Counted from the first letter of the stretch, positions 22,601-33,530 are shown. The stretch is DNA of 64,000 nucleotides from Chrysoperla carnea (GCF_905475395.1 NC_058342.1:27190640-27254639), one strand, 5' to 3'. The notes: generated from the letters alone by a model not told the origin. Translations and numbers: made by a program.

Positions 22601-24872
22601 CCATTTATATAAACAATTTTTCTAATTTTGATGAATTCAAACTACTTTTAAATACTTTTTGCACGATTTTTCCCAAACACTCGGTATATTAACATAACTG
22701 TAATATTAAAGATAAAGAGCAACCATCAACTGCACCAGAAGCAACAAATCAAAACCAAAATGTGGATCTTAAAAAACAGCACAAGATCAATTTAGTATGT
22801 AAATTTTATGGAGTAATTCACGCTATGGCCGCAGTACTTGCGATTGGAATCACCGTTTTATATTGGGTTTTAATTTACAATCCAGGTATTTATTTTGTAG
22901 GCCTTCATTCAGATTTAAAAAAACCCTTATACCGTCAGCACTCGCATTATGAGCATTTTGCTCACATTTTATACAAATATTTTTATTTCAAGTCCCTCAG
23001 AAATTGTGAGAATTTCTCTCATAACGCAAGTAAAGGTGTAAGCAAAAAAATATTAACTTCTGAAATTTTCGGGCCTATTCGTTAAATCAAACTATTTTTA
23101 ATTAGCTAGAGCATTAACAATAAATATATAATAAATTATGTAGAGGTTATGATTCACAAAGTTAAATAATATTTAATATTTGACGCATGAGCAGAACGTG
23201 TAAGCCTATCTCTCATCACGGGACTAAAGATTACCGAACGATGGACACGAGTGCTGACCGATTATTTATAAAAAAAATTATCTTTTTATCAAATAAATGA
23301 TTAATTATCTGTTTTCAGAAATCCATAAAATCAATTTCATAAATTTGGCAATGCATGCAATGAATTCAATTATAATGTTGATTGATTTAATGTTGGTAGC
23401 ACATCCGATGTATTTGCTACATGTTATATATCCATTTTTGTTCGCCATTATTTATACATTTTTTACATATTTCTATTATTTAGCTGGCGGTAAAGGAAAG
23501 TAAGTATTACAGTTGTTATTTTACTATTACCACTCCCCCTCCCTTCTTTCTCTTACATACAATGAACAAAGCGATCCTGAATGTTGGGTGATAATTAAGA
23601 ACTCTAAAGCAGGCATGGGCGAGTAATTTTAAGTCGAAGTCACTATTGTTATAACTTTATTGTGTGCCATAAACTTTATTGTGTGTCTCTTTATCCAAGC
23701 CCGCATTGCTCATAGAGGAGGAAGTGAGACGGGTATACGACTCTTCTACTTATCTCATCTTCCTTAATAGTAATGAGAATAGTAATAGGTAGAAAAGAAA
23801 TGTTGTCTCTTTGTCTTACTCGTATTTTAGTTACAAAAATCCGAGGGACTTCTGTAAGTCCCGTTTGCCCATGCCTGCTTTAAAGACTGTAATTACTGCC
23901 TTGAGTTACGTTAGCTTGGTGTTCGATTTTAACATTTCTCAAAGTAAATCCGTAATCATGCGTAATGGAAGTTTTTTCTCTTGCTTGCTTTATGACATTT
24001 ACTTACGTAGGGCACAATTTGAACAGAAACGTTAAGATCAAATACCGAGCGAGCATGGCTCTAAACGTCTAAAGTGGTTAGGGTTGTCATCTCTCCAGAT
24101 TTGATCGGGAGATCCCAGAAATCTTCAAAATCCTTAGAAAAAAATCAAAGTTTAGTACAGATTTTTTGATTATTTATTTCATATTCAGGTCAATTGGACA
24201 GTTCTAAGCAAGTTTTATTTAAAATTATTTGAGGAATACTTATTTAAAATTTTTAATTATGGAAAAACTTGAAATACAAAACAAATTAGATCAAATATTT
24301 ATATAAATTTCATTATCTCCCGATTTTCAGATTTATTTCCCGCCTTCCCTGAACTTTGAGATGGCAACCCCAAAAGTAATAATATATATTTCATAGAATT
24401 GGATGAACTGAGTTTGTGGCCAATATCTCCTTCCCTCACTCTTTCAATTACAACTGATTCAAAGACAGATATTGACGAACCTGTTTTTTCGAACCCTCTT
24501 ATTTCTCAAGACCCGAATTATTAACTTCATTTCAAGTCTTCCAACAATTTAAATTTAGCTCGTTTTCACAAATGTGTTTTTTTGTTTATTTTTAGGGAGG
24601 GTCAACCAAGTATATACGAAGTATTAGATTGGAATCGACCGGTTAAAAGTATTATCGTATCCGTGAGTGCGATTTTATTCGTAGTGATACTATTTTTCAT
24701 GACATATTTATTAGTTTTCGCACGGAAATATTGTAAGTATAAATGTGCCAAACCAAAGCAAATCGATGATGCACAATCCACGCCAAATAATATACCAACT
24801 GTATCTTTAAATGAAGTTACTATAAATAGTATTCAAGAACAACAGATTGGTTCAAATGATATCATAGTTTAA
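19540..24872 (+). CDS. rost: Rolling stone-like multi-pass membrane protein (five coding exons)
   Basis: Predicted polytopic plasma-membrane protein of the insect rolling stone family. In Drosophila the founder acts in myoblast fusion; for this copy only family membership is inferred. Exons: 19540-19635, 21285-21534, 22712-22885, 23319-23499, 24596-24872. All four introns are GT-AG with phases 0, 1, 1, 2, and every junction keeps frame, giving 325 residues. Likely membrane segments lie near residues 43-63, 76-100, 147-171, 181-201, 207-229 and 253-275. Family-like marks are FYLCQWQKS (residues 28-36), FIYMTHWGYL (78-87), HAMNS (186-190) and GQPSIYEVLDW (236-246). The hydrophilic tail (276-325) is unlike the rest. 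Exon 3 could instead begin at 22,739, which also keeps phase and shortens the product by nine residues. Start codon chosen as the first ATG after an acceptor; its N-terminus fits the family length. Transcript evidence is not available. Confidence 0.85.
19658..20305. mobile_element. Foldback element in rost intron 1
   Basis: Bounded by an exact 19-bp inverted repeat, TTAAGGATGTATGAGCATG at 19,658-19,676 and its complement at 20,287-20,305. The right half (about 20,018-20,262) folds on itself through AAGAATAAAATTTTTCGATA and its complement. Non-coding, 648 bp, inserted 22 bp past the exon 1 donor. Same family as 9995-10,540, 29,580-30,555 and 36,072-36,658. Confidence 0.8.
20306..21060 (+). pseudogene. 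LINE fragment with RNase H domain, in rost intron 1
   Basis: Frame-disrupted translation gives an RNase H domain of the kind found at the end of ORF2 in non-LTR retrotransposons: YFNGSEL (first catalytic Asp position reads Asn), YQAEVMAI, IFTDSQAALKS, then after a frameshift VNLVWLPGHSDIPGNYEAD. A post-RNase H region follows with KRANLRW and a VVAAITGH-type motif, after more stops. Sense strand matches the host gene. The element abuts the foldback element with no gap. Clade I/R1/Jockey/LOA-like, not resolved further. Confidence 0.8.
21285..21534 (+). CDS. rost: rost-like coding exon 2
   Basis: Acceptor TTTATATTTACAG, donor TCAG|GTAGGA. Encodes membrane segments 1 and 2 and the conserved FKWFIYMTHWGYL stretch. 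Ends in phase 1. Confidence 0.88.
21842..22525. repeat. Family W tandem repeats in rost intron 2
   Basis: Two and a part units offset by 306 bp, measured at TCGAAAACTAC (21,910 and 22,216). Each unit has CCAATCGTCARATAAACCC, a TTTTGCACATTTTGG block and a near-palindromic AAGGGGTACTCCTTT or variant. The same family occurs at 48,485-49,110 and 61,440-62,112, with a fragment at 29,395-29,575. The open frames on either strand are repeat by-products. Confidence 0.75.
22712..22885 (+). CDS. rost: rost-like coding exon 3
   Basis: Acceptor ATATTAAAG is weak in pyrimidines; CTGCACCAG ending at 22,738 is the alternative in the same phase. Donor CCAG|GTATTT. Encodes a polar Asn/Gln-rich loop and membrane segment 3. 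Ends in phase 1. Confidence 0.8.
22886..23318 (+). other. rost intron 3
   Basis: 433 bp, the shortest intron and the only one in which I saw no mobile element. Confidence 0.6.
23319..23499 (+). CDS. rost: rost-like coding exon 4
   Basis: Acceptor CTGTTTTCAG, donor AAA|GTAAGT. Encodes membrane segments 4 and 5 with the HAMNS motif and LIDLML, which are the most conserved part. Ends in phase 2. Confidence 0.88.
23610..23877. mobile_element. hAT-type MITE in rost intron 4
   Basis: Ends CAGGCATGGGC and GCCCATGCCTG. Flanked by CTCTAAAG (23,602-23,609) and CTTTAAAG (23,878-23,885), an 8-bp duplication with one change. 268 bp, non-coding. It is opposite in orientation to the copy at 12,394-12,681. 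Confidence 0.85.
24596..24872 (+). CDS. rost: rost-like coding exon 5, with stop
   Basis: Acceptor TTTATTTTTAG. Begins within the Lys codon leading to EGQPSIYEVLDW, a hallmark of the family, then membrane segment 6 and a 50-residue cytoplasmic-type tail rich in Asn, Gln and Ser. Stop TAA at 24,870-24,872. Confidence 0.88.
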
Positions 24873-24901
24873 GGGGCAACACCCTATGTAGACTGGTGTT
24901 T

Positions 24902-25165
24902 TTTTGTATCGAAATTTACGTTTTAAACAGGACCTTCCGTTTTACGATACGTCCAAAATTTTTTACTACGATTTGATGTATCGTTCTCGAATGCGAAGTT
25001 CTGTAGAGTGTGAATCGATCTTGGAGATTGTTTTTTCTATCGAAATTTACGTTTTAAAAAGGACCTTCCACTTTGCGGTACGTCAACAATTATTTACTAC
25101 GATTTGACGTATCGTTCTCGAATTCGAAGTTCTGTTGAGTGTGAATCGATCTTGGAAATTGTTAA
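24902..25165 (+). repeat. Two-unit tandem repeat just after the rost stop
   Basis: A 131-bp unit starting ATCGAAATTTACGTTTTAAA is present at 24,908 and 25,039, about 90% alike by eye. Each ends in GAGTGTGAATCGATCTTGGA. It begins about 35 bp past the stop, so it probably lies in the 3' untranslated region. Confidence 0.75.
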
Positions 25166-26042
25166 AAAATAGATGTGTCCCTTACAAAACGTCAAGGTTA
25201 CGAATCGTTACGTAAATACTACTTTTTACAGAACGTCAATGTTACGGACCGACAATACATATTGCATTATGTAAACTTTGATGAAACTGTGAATGGATTT
25301 TCCAGATTGTTTTGCATTCAAAGATGAAACGTTATCAATCCGTAATATGAGGTTTTGTAAAGTGTAAATCGACTTTTAGAATTGTTTAATAATTTGTTTT
25401 AAGAAAATGGTTTTATTATACAAATTAAAAAAGATGAAAAAGCAATTTCTATGAAGATTTATTAAAAAAATTTATGACACTCTTCCTCGAACACCTTTTT
25501 GGAAACGCGTATCCACAGCAGGATAGACAAAATTGCAGTTTTTGAACTAGAAAAAAAAAAAAGAAAGTTTTTATCGATTGTTTTATATTAAAATTTTATA
25601 AATTACTAGTTTTTCTTAATTGTCAATATGGGAAATTTGTCAAAAAATGCCTTAAGTTGATTCAAAAACCTGTCAGCTCCCCTTTTTATCCTTGCCAACA
25701 TTAAATAGCTCTTATTTAATTGAAATTATTTTTCGAAAACGTTTAGAAAACTGATTCGAGCTAGTTGAAAATTGAACTCGAAAATTGAAAGAAATTTTGT
25801 ATATTTTTGTTGAATTTATTCGGCTCAAGAAATAAAATATACAAAAGATAGTTTGCCGTCCAAAAATTAAGACTGATTGAAGTCCGTCCTAGAAGATCCT
25901 TTGACTTCCGGCTAGATATTTTAGAAGTTCAGACCGTGAAAGTCAATGAAAGAAACAAAATTTACCAGAGCCATAGCAAAGTAATGAAAATGCTAACGAA
26001 AATTGCTGGGTTATTTACAAGGATAATTTTCATAATATTTTT
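25166..26042. other. Downstream of rost, possible 3' end
   Basis: AATAAA at 25,831-25,836 is one possible polyadenylation signal, but such hexamers are common in DNA this AT-rich. No other feature recognised. Confidence 0.3.
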
Positions 26043-26308
26043 ATCTATATGTCGCAGTCAACTAGCTTAATTAGCTGTTTAGTTAACATCTTAACTTTTT
26101 CCAAGTGAGAAACACCAACAATATTGTTGCTTATCGGCGCCATATTGAGAGCGTGTGGGTATCAGCACCAGGTGGCAGAAAATGGAACTATATTTAAAGA
26201 CTTGGCTAGGACAGTAGCAAAACGTTATCGAAAGTAGAAAGTATCAGCGCCGTTTAATAAAAAGGCTAGACAGTTAATTAAACGGCTAGTTGGCTGCGGC
26301 ATATAGAT
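26043..26308. mobile_element. Small inverted-repeat element, 266 bp
   Basis: 24-bp arms at 26,043-26,066 (ATCTATATGTCGCAGTCAAC...) and 26,285-26,308 match with two differences. The interior is non-coding. TTAATTAGCTGTTTAGTTAA-like sequence extends the pairing imperfectly inward. Confidence 0.6.
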
Positions 26309-27672
26309 CGTTTTCGAAATAAAATTTATATTCTTTATCGGGGCATTGCATTAATTGAAGAAAAAAACTCAAACATTGCAAAAAATTACGGAGATTTTTG
26401 GAATGATAACTTTTGAAAATCATTGTTGAGATACAAAAGAGTCGAATATGGACTTTTTTCACCGATCTACATAGGTGCTTCCTCTTAAGAACCATCGTCA
26501 AGTGAAAAATTATTTATTCAATTATTAATAATAATTATTTATTATAACATTCACTAATTTCACATTCCATATTTTAAGTGTTTTTTTGGATTCAGTTCCT
26601 GTATTTCTAAAAGAATTGTATTTCTTTTTTTGTTTTTTTGTATTTGATATTTTTAAATTATTCCAAGGCTGTTAATAAATACACTAATAAGTATAATAAC
26701 TATTTTCATTTATTTTCCTCAAAAACACCGTGAGAAATTAACTAACCAAAGAAAATCGGTATAAAAACAAATTATCGATTGTATCTGGTTTTATTTGATG
26801 ATAATCTTAGGTAACAAGCGATAATTTTACGGCCCTGAAAATATGCGAACCCCTAACATAACTGCTAATACTGTGTGTCATAGTAAACAGTACGCAATTT
26901 TCATTCGAGATAAGAAGAAAATTTATGTTACTATATATTTGACTGAGGTTAGTCGGAGACTAGAAAATCTGGACTAGATGATTACCGAGAACAGAAAATT
27001 ATTTATAGATTTAATTTAGCGGGAATGAAAGCTTTTATTTTTCATAGAACTGTGAATAACAATTTTGCGCTCATTTTGAAATGCATTAATAAATAAATTC
27101 GTGAATCATAGGGTTAACTTAAGGACCAAAAACACGCAGACCCGTACTAACTCGATTCTATTAGAGACATGGTCTAATCGAGGATCAGTGAATGAACGCA
27201 ATCACAGAGTTAATCAAATAGCCAAAAAACCTGCAACCCTACAAGCATTAAAATTGATTGAATTAGACAATTTAAAGGCAAAAATGTTGTAAGAAAGTCA
27301 AGAAGGTCATATCTGCAGTCTATGAGCTGCAATTTTCTGTGACCAAAATAAAAATCGAAGCCAGAAAATTAAAATCGATTTTCTCGTAACAATAAAAAAA
27401 ATCTGACTATTTACCTCAAAAAACTATAAATTCACATCCAAGCAATAAATATCCAAGATTTATGCATGCATAGCAACAATTCGAAAAATTTAACGCATCG
27501 ACGCAGAAAGCCATCAAGTCTACAAAAGAAATACCATATTCTATTAAATTTAACGTTATTTAAATTACGCAGTTTTCAAAATTGATTACCTTCAATGTGT
27601 AAATAAAATCGTGTTCACATTTCAAGCACCAAAACTTTTCCAAACAATACTCGTAATTAATCAACAATCAAG
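26309..27672. other. Intergenic stretch with one strong splice donor
   Basis: CAAG|GTAAGT at 27,669-27,678 is a textbook donor with no coding frame beside it. It follows about 100 bp of C-containing, less AT-biased sequence. This might be the end of an untranslated first exon of a gene lying further along the plus strand, but no matching coding exon was found. A 63-codon frame at 27,101-27,292 is of unknown meaning. Confidence 0.25.
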
Positions 27673-28375
27673 GTAAGTTTTAAATTAGTAATTCAAATCA
27701 AATTTTGTTTGAGGTTGCTTCGCCACTAGCCAATATTTTTGAAGTATAAATTATCATCAAAAGGAATTATTTGAAAGGATTTAATGAAATCTATGCTCAT
27801 AATTATTTTAATTTTATCTAAAACGTAAAATTTATTTATAAAATGTCAAAGTTGACATGTGTTTCATGTTTATATTAAATGGCGCTGTTTTCGTATCGTA
27901 TTTTAGAACTAAGAATAATAATGATTTCTGTATGGGTACAACTAGGTTTGATTCTAAACTAAGGACGCCATCATAATTTTATATAGAATAGTATCAAACT
28001 TGGTTCATAGATGTCACTAAACTGCAAAGCTGATTGCATATAAAAGATGCTACAATTGTATAATAATTAAAAGAGTTCTTGATTAAAAATCCAAAACTGA
28101 TTTTAATTAATTGATGAAAATTTTAAATAAATTGAAAAATAAACATGTTTTTATTTCTGCCGATGTAACATAATAAACGAAAAGTTTTAATATGCATTTT
28201 TATAAGGATTTTATATTTTTAAGTTTTCTTAATTTTTCTTCGGCTTTGAAATTGATATTTTTTGAAACTCGTTCAAAATTTTCCAAAAAGTAATTCGGTA
28301 AATGTATAGCCCAAGAAACATTTCTTAGAAATACAGTTTAGTTAGGGGATGGCATTATCACCCAGTGGTGTAACA
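27673..28375. other. Intergenic stretch, nothing recognised
   Basis: AT-rich, no coding frame and no repeat match noticed. Confidence 0.5.
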
Positions 28376-28377
28376 TG

Positions 28378-28783
28378 TTTCTATGTAAATCATCCCCTTT
28401 ACATAGTATTAAACAAAGTCGCTCCAATCCGTCTGTCTGTCCCTAATCCCTGTGTATGCTCAGATCTTTAAAACTACGCAACGAATTTTGATGCGGCTTT
28501 TTCGAAAGGGGTTGAAAGAGATGAGCTTCAAAATCGCATTCAAAAACTTAAAAAGTTGTGCATCGATTAAGTTCAAAAATTTACAAGATATACAACCATC
28601 TTCAAGGATTGTTTTTATCTATTTTTAACCTTCGGAGAGTGGAAAGATGGAGCGAGAAAGTGGGGTATCAAATAAGAAAGCACGACGTGTACCTCACAAA
28701 ACCATAACACCTACGTATGGGGATATGGGTGGAGGGGATGAAAGTGGGGATGTTGCCCAGCAAAGTAGGTAGTTCACAGCTAG
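28378..28783 (+). mobile_element. Helitron-like non-autonomous element
   Basis: Starts near CATAGTATTAAACAAAGTCG and has CTACGCAACGAATTTTGATG inside. It ends in CCCAGCAAAGTAGGT, a weak hairpin, and CACAGCTAG. A 3' terminal CTAG after a short hairpin, inserted before T, is the Helitron pattern. A second, 3'-truncated copy is at 39,775-40,060. No Rep-helicase gene is present. Confidence 0.5.
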
Positions 28784-29394
28784 TATTAATAATGTTTAAT
28801 CACATGGATAAAAACATGTATCGTCTACGAACCACTTTAAGACATAAATAATAATAATTTGCATGTTTGTTGTAGAAAGCGCATCGCATATAAAAGTAAT
28901 GTTAGTCGGTCGGTTAGTGACACATAAATGGTAGAAATGTAGAAATGTTTGTAATGGTAGAGTATTCTTAAAAGATATTTATGATATTATATTAGAATGT
29001 AAATAAATATAACTAAAGAATAAGATAAAGATATCTTTTTTGGAGTTGTTGGACTCCAAACACTGAAACACTGTTCACTTTTCATTTATACAATCGTTTA
29101 CTTACACGCTAACACGATGGATGATGAGTTTTATGTCAATTTACACGAGTAATTCTACTTTTGTTTTTTTAAATTGTATTCGATTTTAATGTCTCTATGG
29201 CTAATTGGGGTCCATATTTTTAGCTCTGACGCAAAGTACGGAAATCACATTTAAAATATGCCTAAATAAGGTACTTTTTAGGTGCTAATTAAGTACCAAA
29301 ATCTGAAATTAGGTGCTCTGTAACTTACACCGCAACTCAATACTCAAAGTTGCGTTAAAAGCATTATTTGATAATTTGTAATTTTTTGTTTGTT
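28784..29394. other. Intergenic stretch, nothing recognised
   Basis: AT-rich sequence without a gene. No repeat match noticed. Confidence 0.5.
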
Positions 29395-29575
29395 TCAGAA
29401 ATTAAATAAACTCTGTTATAATTTGACCTTTAAAATTCAAAAATCGAAATTATTTGATCATTTTAAGCATGGTTTATAAAATGTTGTTAGAAATTGCACG
29501 GTTTTAGGTGATATCTTAGAAACTATTCGCCCAATCATTAAATAAACCTGATTTTTGGGTCAAAACTACTCATAA
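29395..29575. repeat. Family W fragment
   Basis: Carries TTTCAGAAATTAAATAAACTC, a TTTGACCTTTAAAATTCAAA block and CGCCCAATCATTAAATAAACC in family W order. Confidence 0.5.
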
Positions 29576-29579
29576 AAAT

Positions 29580-30555
29580 GATCTTTATCCAAATTTCAAC
29601 TTTAATGATGAATTTTGTTATAATTTCATGAATGTAGACGCAAAATTAAGAGAAAATTTTCGATATCTTTCTTAGTTTTCGAAATATCGAAAGCTAAATA
29701 ATTAAACAAAATTTTCAATATTTTGAAAATTACTTCAGGTATCGAAAAATTTTATTCTTACTTTTCGTCTTATATTGTCAAGTTATAACATAATCCTCCT
29801 TCAAAATTGAAAATATAATTTTTTAAATTTGTGTCCCAGTACCGTGTTCAAACATCCTTAATTAGTCGGGCAGAACGAGTTTTTTTTGTTAACAATCATT
29901 TATTAGAGGAAAAATCTATCAAAACATATCATAATTGGAGAAATCTATGGAGACATATCATCCATCTACCGTTTTACCATAAAACCAATGTTAAATATGC
30001 CTACTTTTGAAGTCATTTATTTATTTAAATAATTGGGCAACCCCTTCTAAAAATTTCAGCTTTGATTTAAAAAAGATCAAGCTTTTATACCATGCATATA
30101 TGTAATATGCAAGGATACTAAGTTTAGTGCCAAGTTTGTAACGCTTAAAAATATTGATGCTACGCACAAAATTTTGCTATAGGTGTATAGAATCACCTAA
30201 TTAGTCCATTTCCGGTTGTCCGTCCGTCTGTGGAGACGATAACTCAAAACCCATCTTTTAAACCGTTAGAGATAGAACAAAAGTTTAAATATAAAAAATG
30301 TTCCTTATCAAAAATTACTTTTGTTTGAAACATTTTTTCATAAACATCACTGTTTACCCGTGAGGGCGCCAATTAGGGGGAAATTTTATAATATGTACTA
30401 TACTTGAATATCAGTTATGTATGTGTCACATGTATGTATGTGCTATGTGATAAAGAAATCAACACTGACTATGTATGGTATTTCATCAATTAACTCAGTC
30501 AATTGTTTGTTTTCACTTGTTTATTTAAAATTTCCTTGATGCTCATACATCCTTA
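29580..30555. mobile_element. Foldback element interrupted by a family B copy
   Basis: The reverse of the order in 36,072-36,658: palindromic core at about 29,600-29,815, CATCCTTAATTAGTCGGGCA, then CCTACTTTTGAAGTCATTTA, and a terminal GATGCTCATACATCCTTAA at 30,537-30,555. The element is split between about 30,085 and 30,530 by family B sequence. The nesting shows family B moved after this foldback copy was in place. Confidence 0.65.
30085..30530. repeat. Family B copy nested in a foldback element
   Basis: Starts TTTTATACCATGCATATATG and ends TATGGTATTTCATCAATTAA plus the shared tail. Shorter than the copy at 4092 because of a deletion after ACTCAAAA. Confidence 0.65.
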
Positions 30556-31227
30556 AACACTGTAGACACACGAAAACGTAAAAATTTCGATTTACAAAAC
30601 TAAGAAGATATTTTACTTAGATCACGTTAGCGTGTAAATAACATACAAACACTCAAATAATAAAATACAAAATACATATAATTCTGTATATGATGTGATT
30701 GTAACAATAACAATAACAAGCTCCAAGCTTCAGTTCCATAAAGCTCACATAGCTCAACATAGCTAGCTCCAGAATCGCATATACATATAATACTTATACT
30801 CTCTATCCATTATCTATTATCTATAATATAATAACATTACAACATTATATATGTTAGGTAGATAGATAGATGTTTGTATTATATATTATACATATTATAA
30901 CCATTTTATATTATATAACAACTAATATAATATGGTTACATAACATAACAACTAACTATATATGGGTGTAGAATTGTATACATATACGGTATTATTATAT
31001 AATGTTTGGTTTGTTGTCTTAATATGAAAGATTTCTTGTTGAAGATAACGCGTATGAAATATGACAAAAATGGTATTTTGTGTAAAATTTATCTATATCT
31101 TTTATTTTATTGTTATGTATAAAACAATTGGTGAATTTTACTATCATGGGACGAGGTTTTTAATCCATATACAAGAGGTTGGGAAATGTTTTCAAACTCA
31201 CCTTATACCCACATTCTCTTGCAGAGT
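30556..31227. other. AT-rich, microsatellite-laden stretch
   Basis: Contains GATAGATAGAT and many TATA/ATAT runs at 30,760-31,000. No gene. Confidence 0.5.
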
Positions 31228-31240
31228 ATGGTCGCCCAGT

Positions 31241-31665
31241 CCATGGCTCCCACTCAAGAAAAGCTTGCGAGGATGCCATACCAAGAAGGTCTTAACAGAT
31301 TAGGAGATAATCTAAAAAACCAACAATTAAAGGCATGGACCAGCTACGAGGGAGGGCGAATCGCCAAAATCCTGTTGGGTGAAGGAAACTCGCTCGGTAA
31401 CAGAGCCGAGGAGATCTTGAAACTAAACAGAGCTGATATTAGAGTCATCGTAGAGTTATTCACAGGGCATGATAACCTGAACAAGTTCCAACATCAGATT
31501 GGAAAAAGACAATCTCCCACGTGTGACAGATGCGGAGAAAATTCAGAGGAAACAGCGGTCCACTTTCTCCGTTACTGCCCGGCGCTCATACAACAGCGAA
31601 GGAAATGGTCTGGTCCGGCCATAGTCGAATCAGAAGAAATTAGGAAACTCAGCGCTAGGCACTGA
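31241..31665 (+). pseudogene. LINE ORF2 C-terminal remnant
   Basis: About 140 codons open to TGA 31,663-31,665. Motifs: VIVELFTGHDNLNKF, then a zinc-knuckle-like CDRCGENSEETAVHFLRYCP. These follow the RNase H domain in I/R1/Jockey-type non-LTR elements. The RT and RNase H regions are absent through 5' truncation. The open frame continues upstream into unrelated flank, so its first ATG is not meaningful. Confidence 0.8.
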
Positions 31666-31819
31666 AAAGCGTAGCGAGGATAGAGTACAAGGGTCTATTT
31701 GGCTAGGTGCTCTGAACCATTGCTTCGAGGCCCGATGCTCGAGCATAGCCCGCTTGTGACGTTTCAATTCCTTTACTATAAATTTTTTACGTTTTACGCT
31801 AACCTCCATACCCATACCC
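31241..31819 (+). mobile_element. 5'-truncated LINE copy with 13-bp target duplication
   Basis: ATGGTCGCCCAGT occurs exactly at 31,228-31,240 and 31,820-31,832, flanking the segment. The tail reads CCATACCCATACCC rather than poly(A). Inside is the C-terminal part of a LINE ORF2 (see the pseudogene entry). The segment is noticeably richer in G and C than its surroundings, consistent with an origin as coding sequence. Confidence 0.65.
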
Positions 31820-31894
31820 ATGGTCGCCCAGTATATTCGCCAAAGTTAGTCGAAGTGAAGTATTCAATGCTAGCCGTGAAAACGAAACACTAAA

Positions 31895-32165
31895 AACAGC
31901 CAAAGTTCGAAAATTTTGAACAGTAAGACGGATTTGAGTGCGGTTTTCTGCATTCGATCCGTCAGAGAGTCAGGGAATTTTGTGACCTAATTTGATTTAT
32001 AAGAAATTAAAAATATACAATTTGTATAAATATTATGCATTTTATAATTGCATAGTGATGAAAAGGATTCCAAACTTACTCGGGTGTTTTCTTTTTCGAG
32101 TTATCGTGTCCACAAACAGACGGGCAGACTTTTAGACGGACAATCGGAAATGGATTTTATGATCA
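31895..32165. repeat. Half foldback arm followed by a family B scrap
   Basis: 31,895-32,085 matches one arm of the 5541-6215 element (AACAGTAAGACGGATTTGAG, TTTGATTTATAAGAAATTAA). It then joins GAGTTATCGTGTCCACAAAC and GGAAATGGATTTTATGA, which are family B wording. Confidence 0.55.
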
Positions 32166-33035
32166 CACCCAAACCACATGATATAAAAACCGAGCGCTGT
32201 GCGTCAATGAAAATTTTTCGTATAACTTATATAATAAAATTGGTCAACTTTTATGAATATGATTATAACATTTTACTGTATATATTTTTAAAGAAAATAT
32301 ATTTCTTTATTTTAATATTACCGCGATTTCCCGGGCGTCGGTAAACAAAGATCTCCAACGAAACCAACATTATTGATATGTATTGTTAGGAACACATAAA
32401 TTGAATAAAATTCGTTCGATTGATAATTGAGTGAAATTGAATTCATAAAAGATTTTGATAGGGAAACCGACAGCTTAAAATAATAAACTTTAAATGCCGT
32501 TTCTCTAATTACATGTAAACCTTGTAATTTTATTATATAACTTGTATAAATTAAATATTTAATTTTAAAAAATATATCTCTAATTACAGGGCAACACAAG
32601 TTTATTTCTGATAAAAGACCCTATTGGATAAGAATAATAAGTTTACATATAATATATTTTTAATGAATAAGATGGTATAGTGATCGTATAACCTTAAATG
32701 AAGAAAATAAAGATTGTGGTATAAAACGTAAGAATTTATTAAAAGCCCATAATATAACACACATATGTAAATGAATAACATTATCTATTACACCGCTTAC
32801 ATATTTATGGTGGGTATATGAAGCTCTGAAGCTATGAGCTATGCAGATACGTAGAGTTACTGCTGATTCTGATATATAATAATAAGTTAAAACTACCTAT
32901 CTATGAATGGCGTAGATACTTTTATAATTTATGGTCTTAGTTAACTGTAAAGTCAGATATAAGAAAAATGGGAGTTTACAAGAAGAGATGATATTTAAAT
33001 AATCTACCTTAGTGTGTAGGTAACATCGTTACCTA
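32166..33035. other. Intergenic stretch, nothing recognised
   Basis: AT-rich, no gene or clear repeat. The short open frames here have no family resemblance. Confidence 0.5.
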
Positions 33036-33039
33036 TCTC

Positions 33040-33530
33040 TATATATTATAAATGCGAAAGTAAGCATGTTTGTTTGTTTGTTTCTTACGCTTTCACGCTA
33101 AAACTAGCGAATGGTTTTTAATGAAACTGTTGACCAATATGGCTCACATATAAGAATAACACATGATATATATTTTATAAAGATAAATTAATAAAAAAAT
33201 TAAAAAAATTTAAAAATTAATTTAATTTGACATTACCATAAATTACAGATTTCTGTAAAGGTAGTCATTTGACATTACCATAAATTACAGATATCTGTAA
33301 AAATAGTCAATAAAAAATATTTCACGGCCATCTTCTCTGATATACTCAATGAATAATTCCTATTATACATTTACAAAAATAGAAAACCATACATATATTT
33401 TACCTGTGTAAAACAATCCTTACCATAATTTCGAGTGTTATAGAAAGGGGATAAGTGGGAGCAATCTTTATCAATCTTTGCTTTTAAACCCAGCGAAGCG
33501 GGTGGATATCACTTTAGTATAGTATATATT
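33040..33530 (+). mobile_element. Helitron-like non-autonomous element
   Basis: Starts TATATATTATAAATGCGAAAG, then a TTTGTTTG run and CGCTTTCACGCTAAAACTAG. Ends near CCCAGCGAAGCGGGTGGATA. A 30-bp segment with GACATTACCATAAATTACAG is duplicated at 33,230-33,310. The inverted relative is 45,944-46,298. Confidence 0.5.

Noticed and set aside
27101-27292. 63-codon open frame as a small gene
   Set aside because: No start context, homology or splice evidence. The internal NHRVN repetition could be chance.
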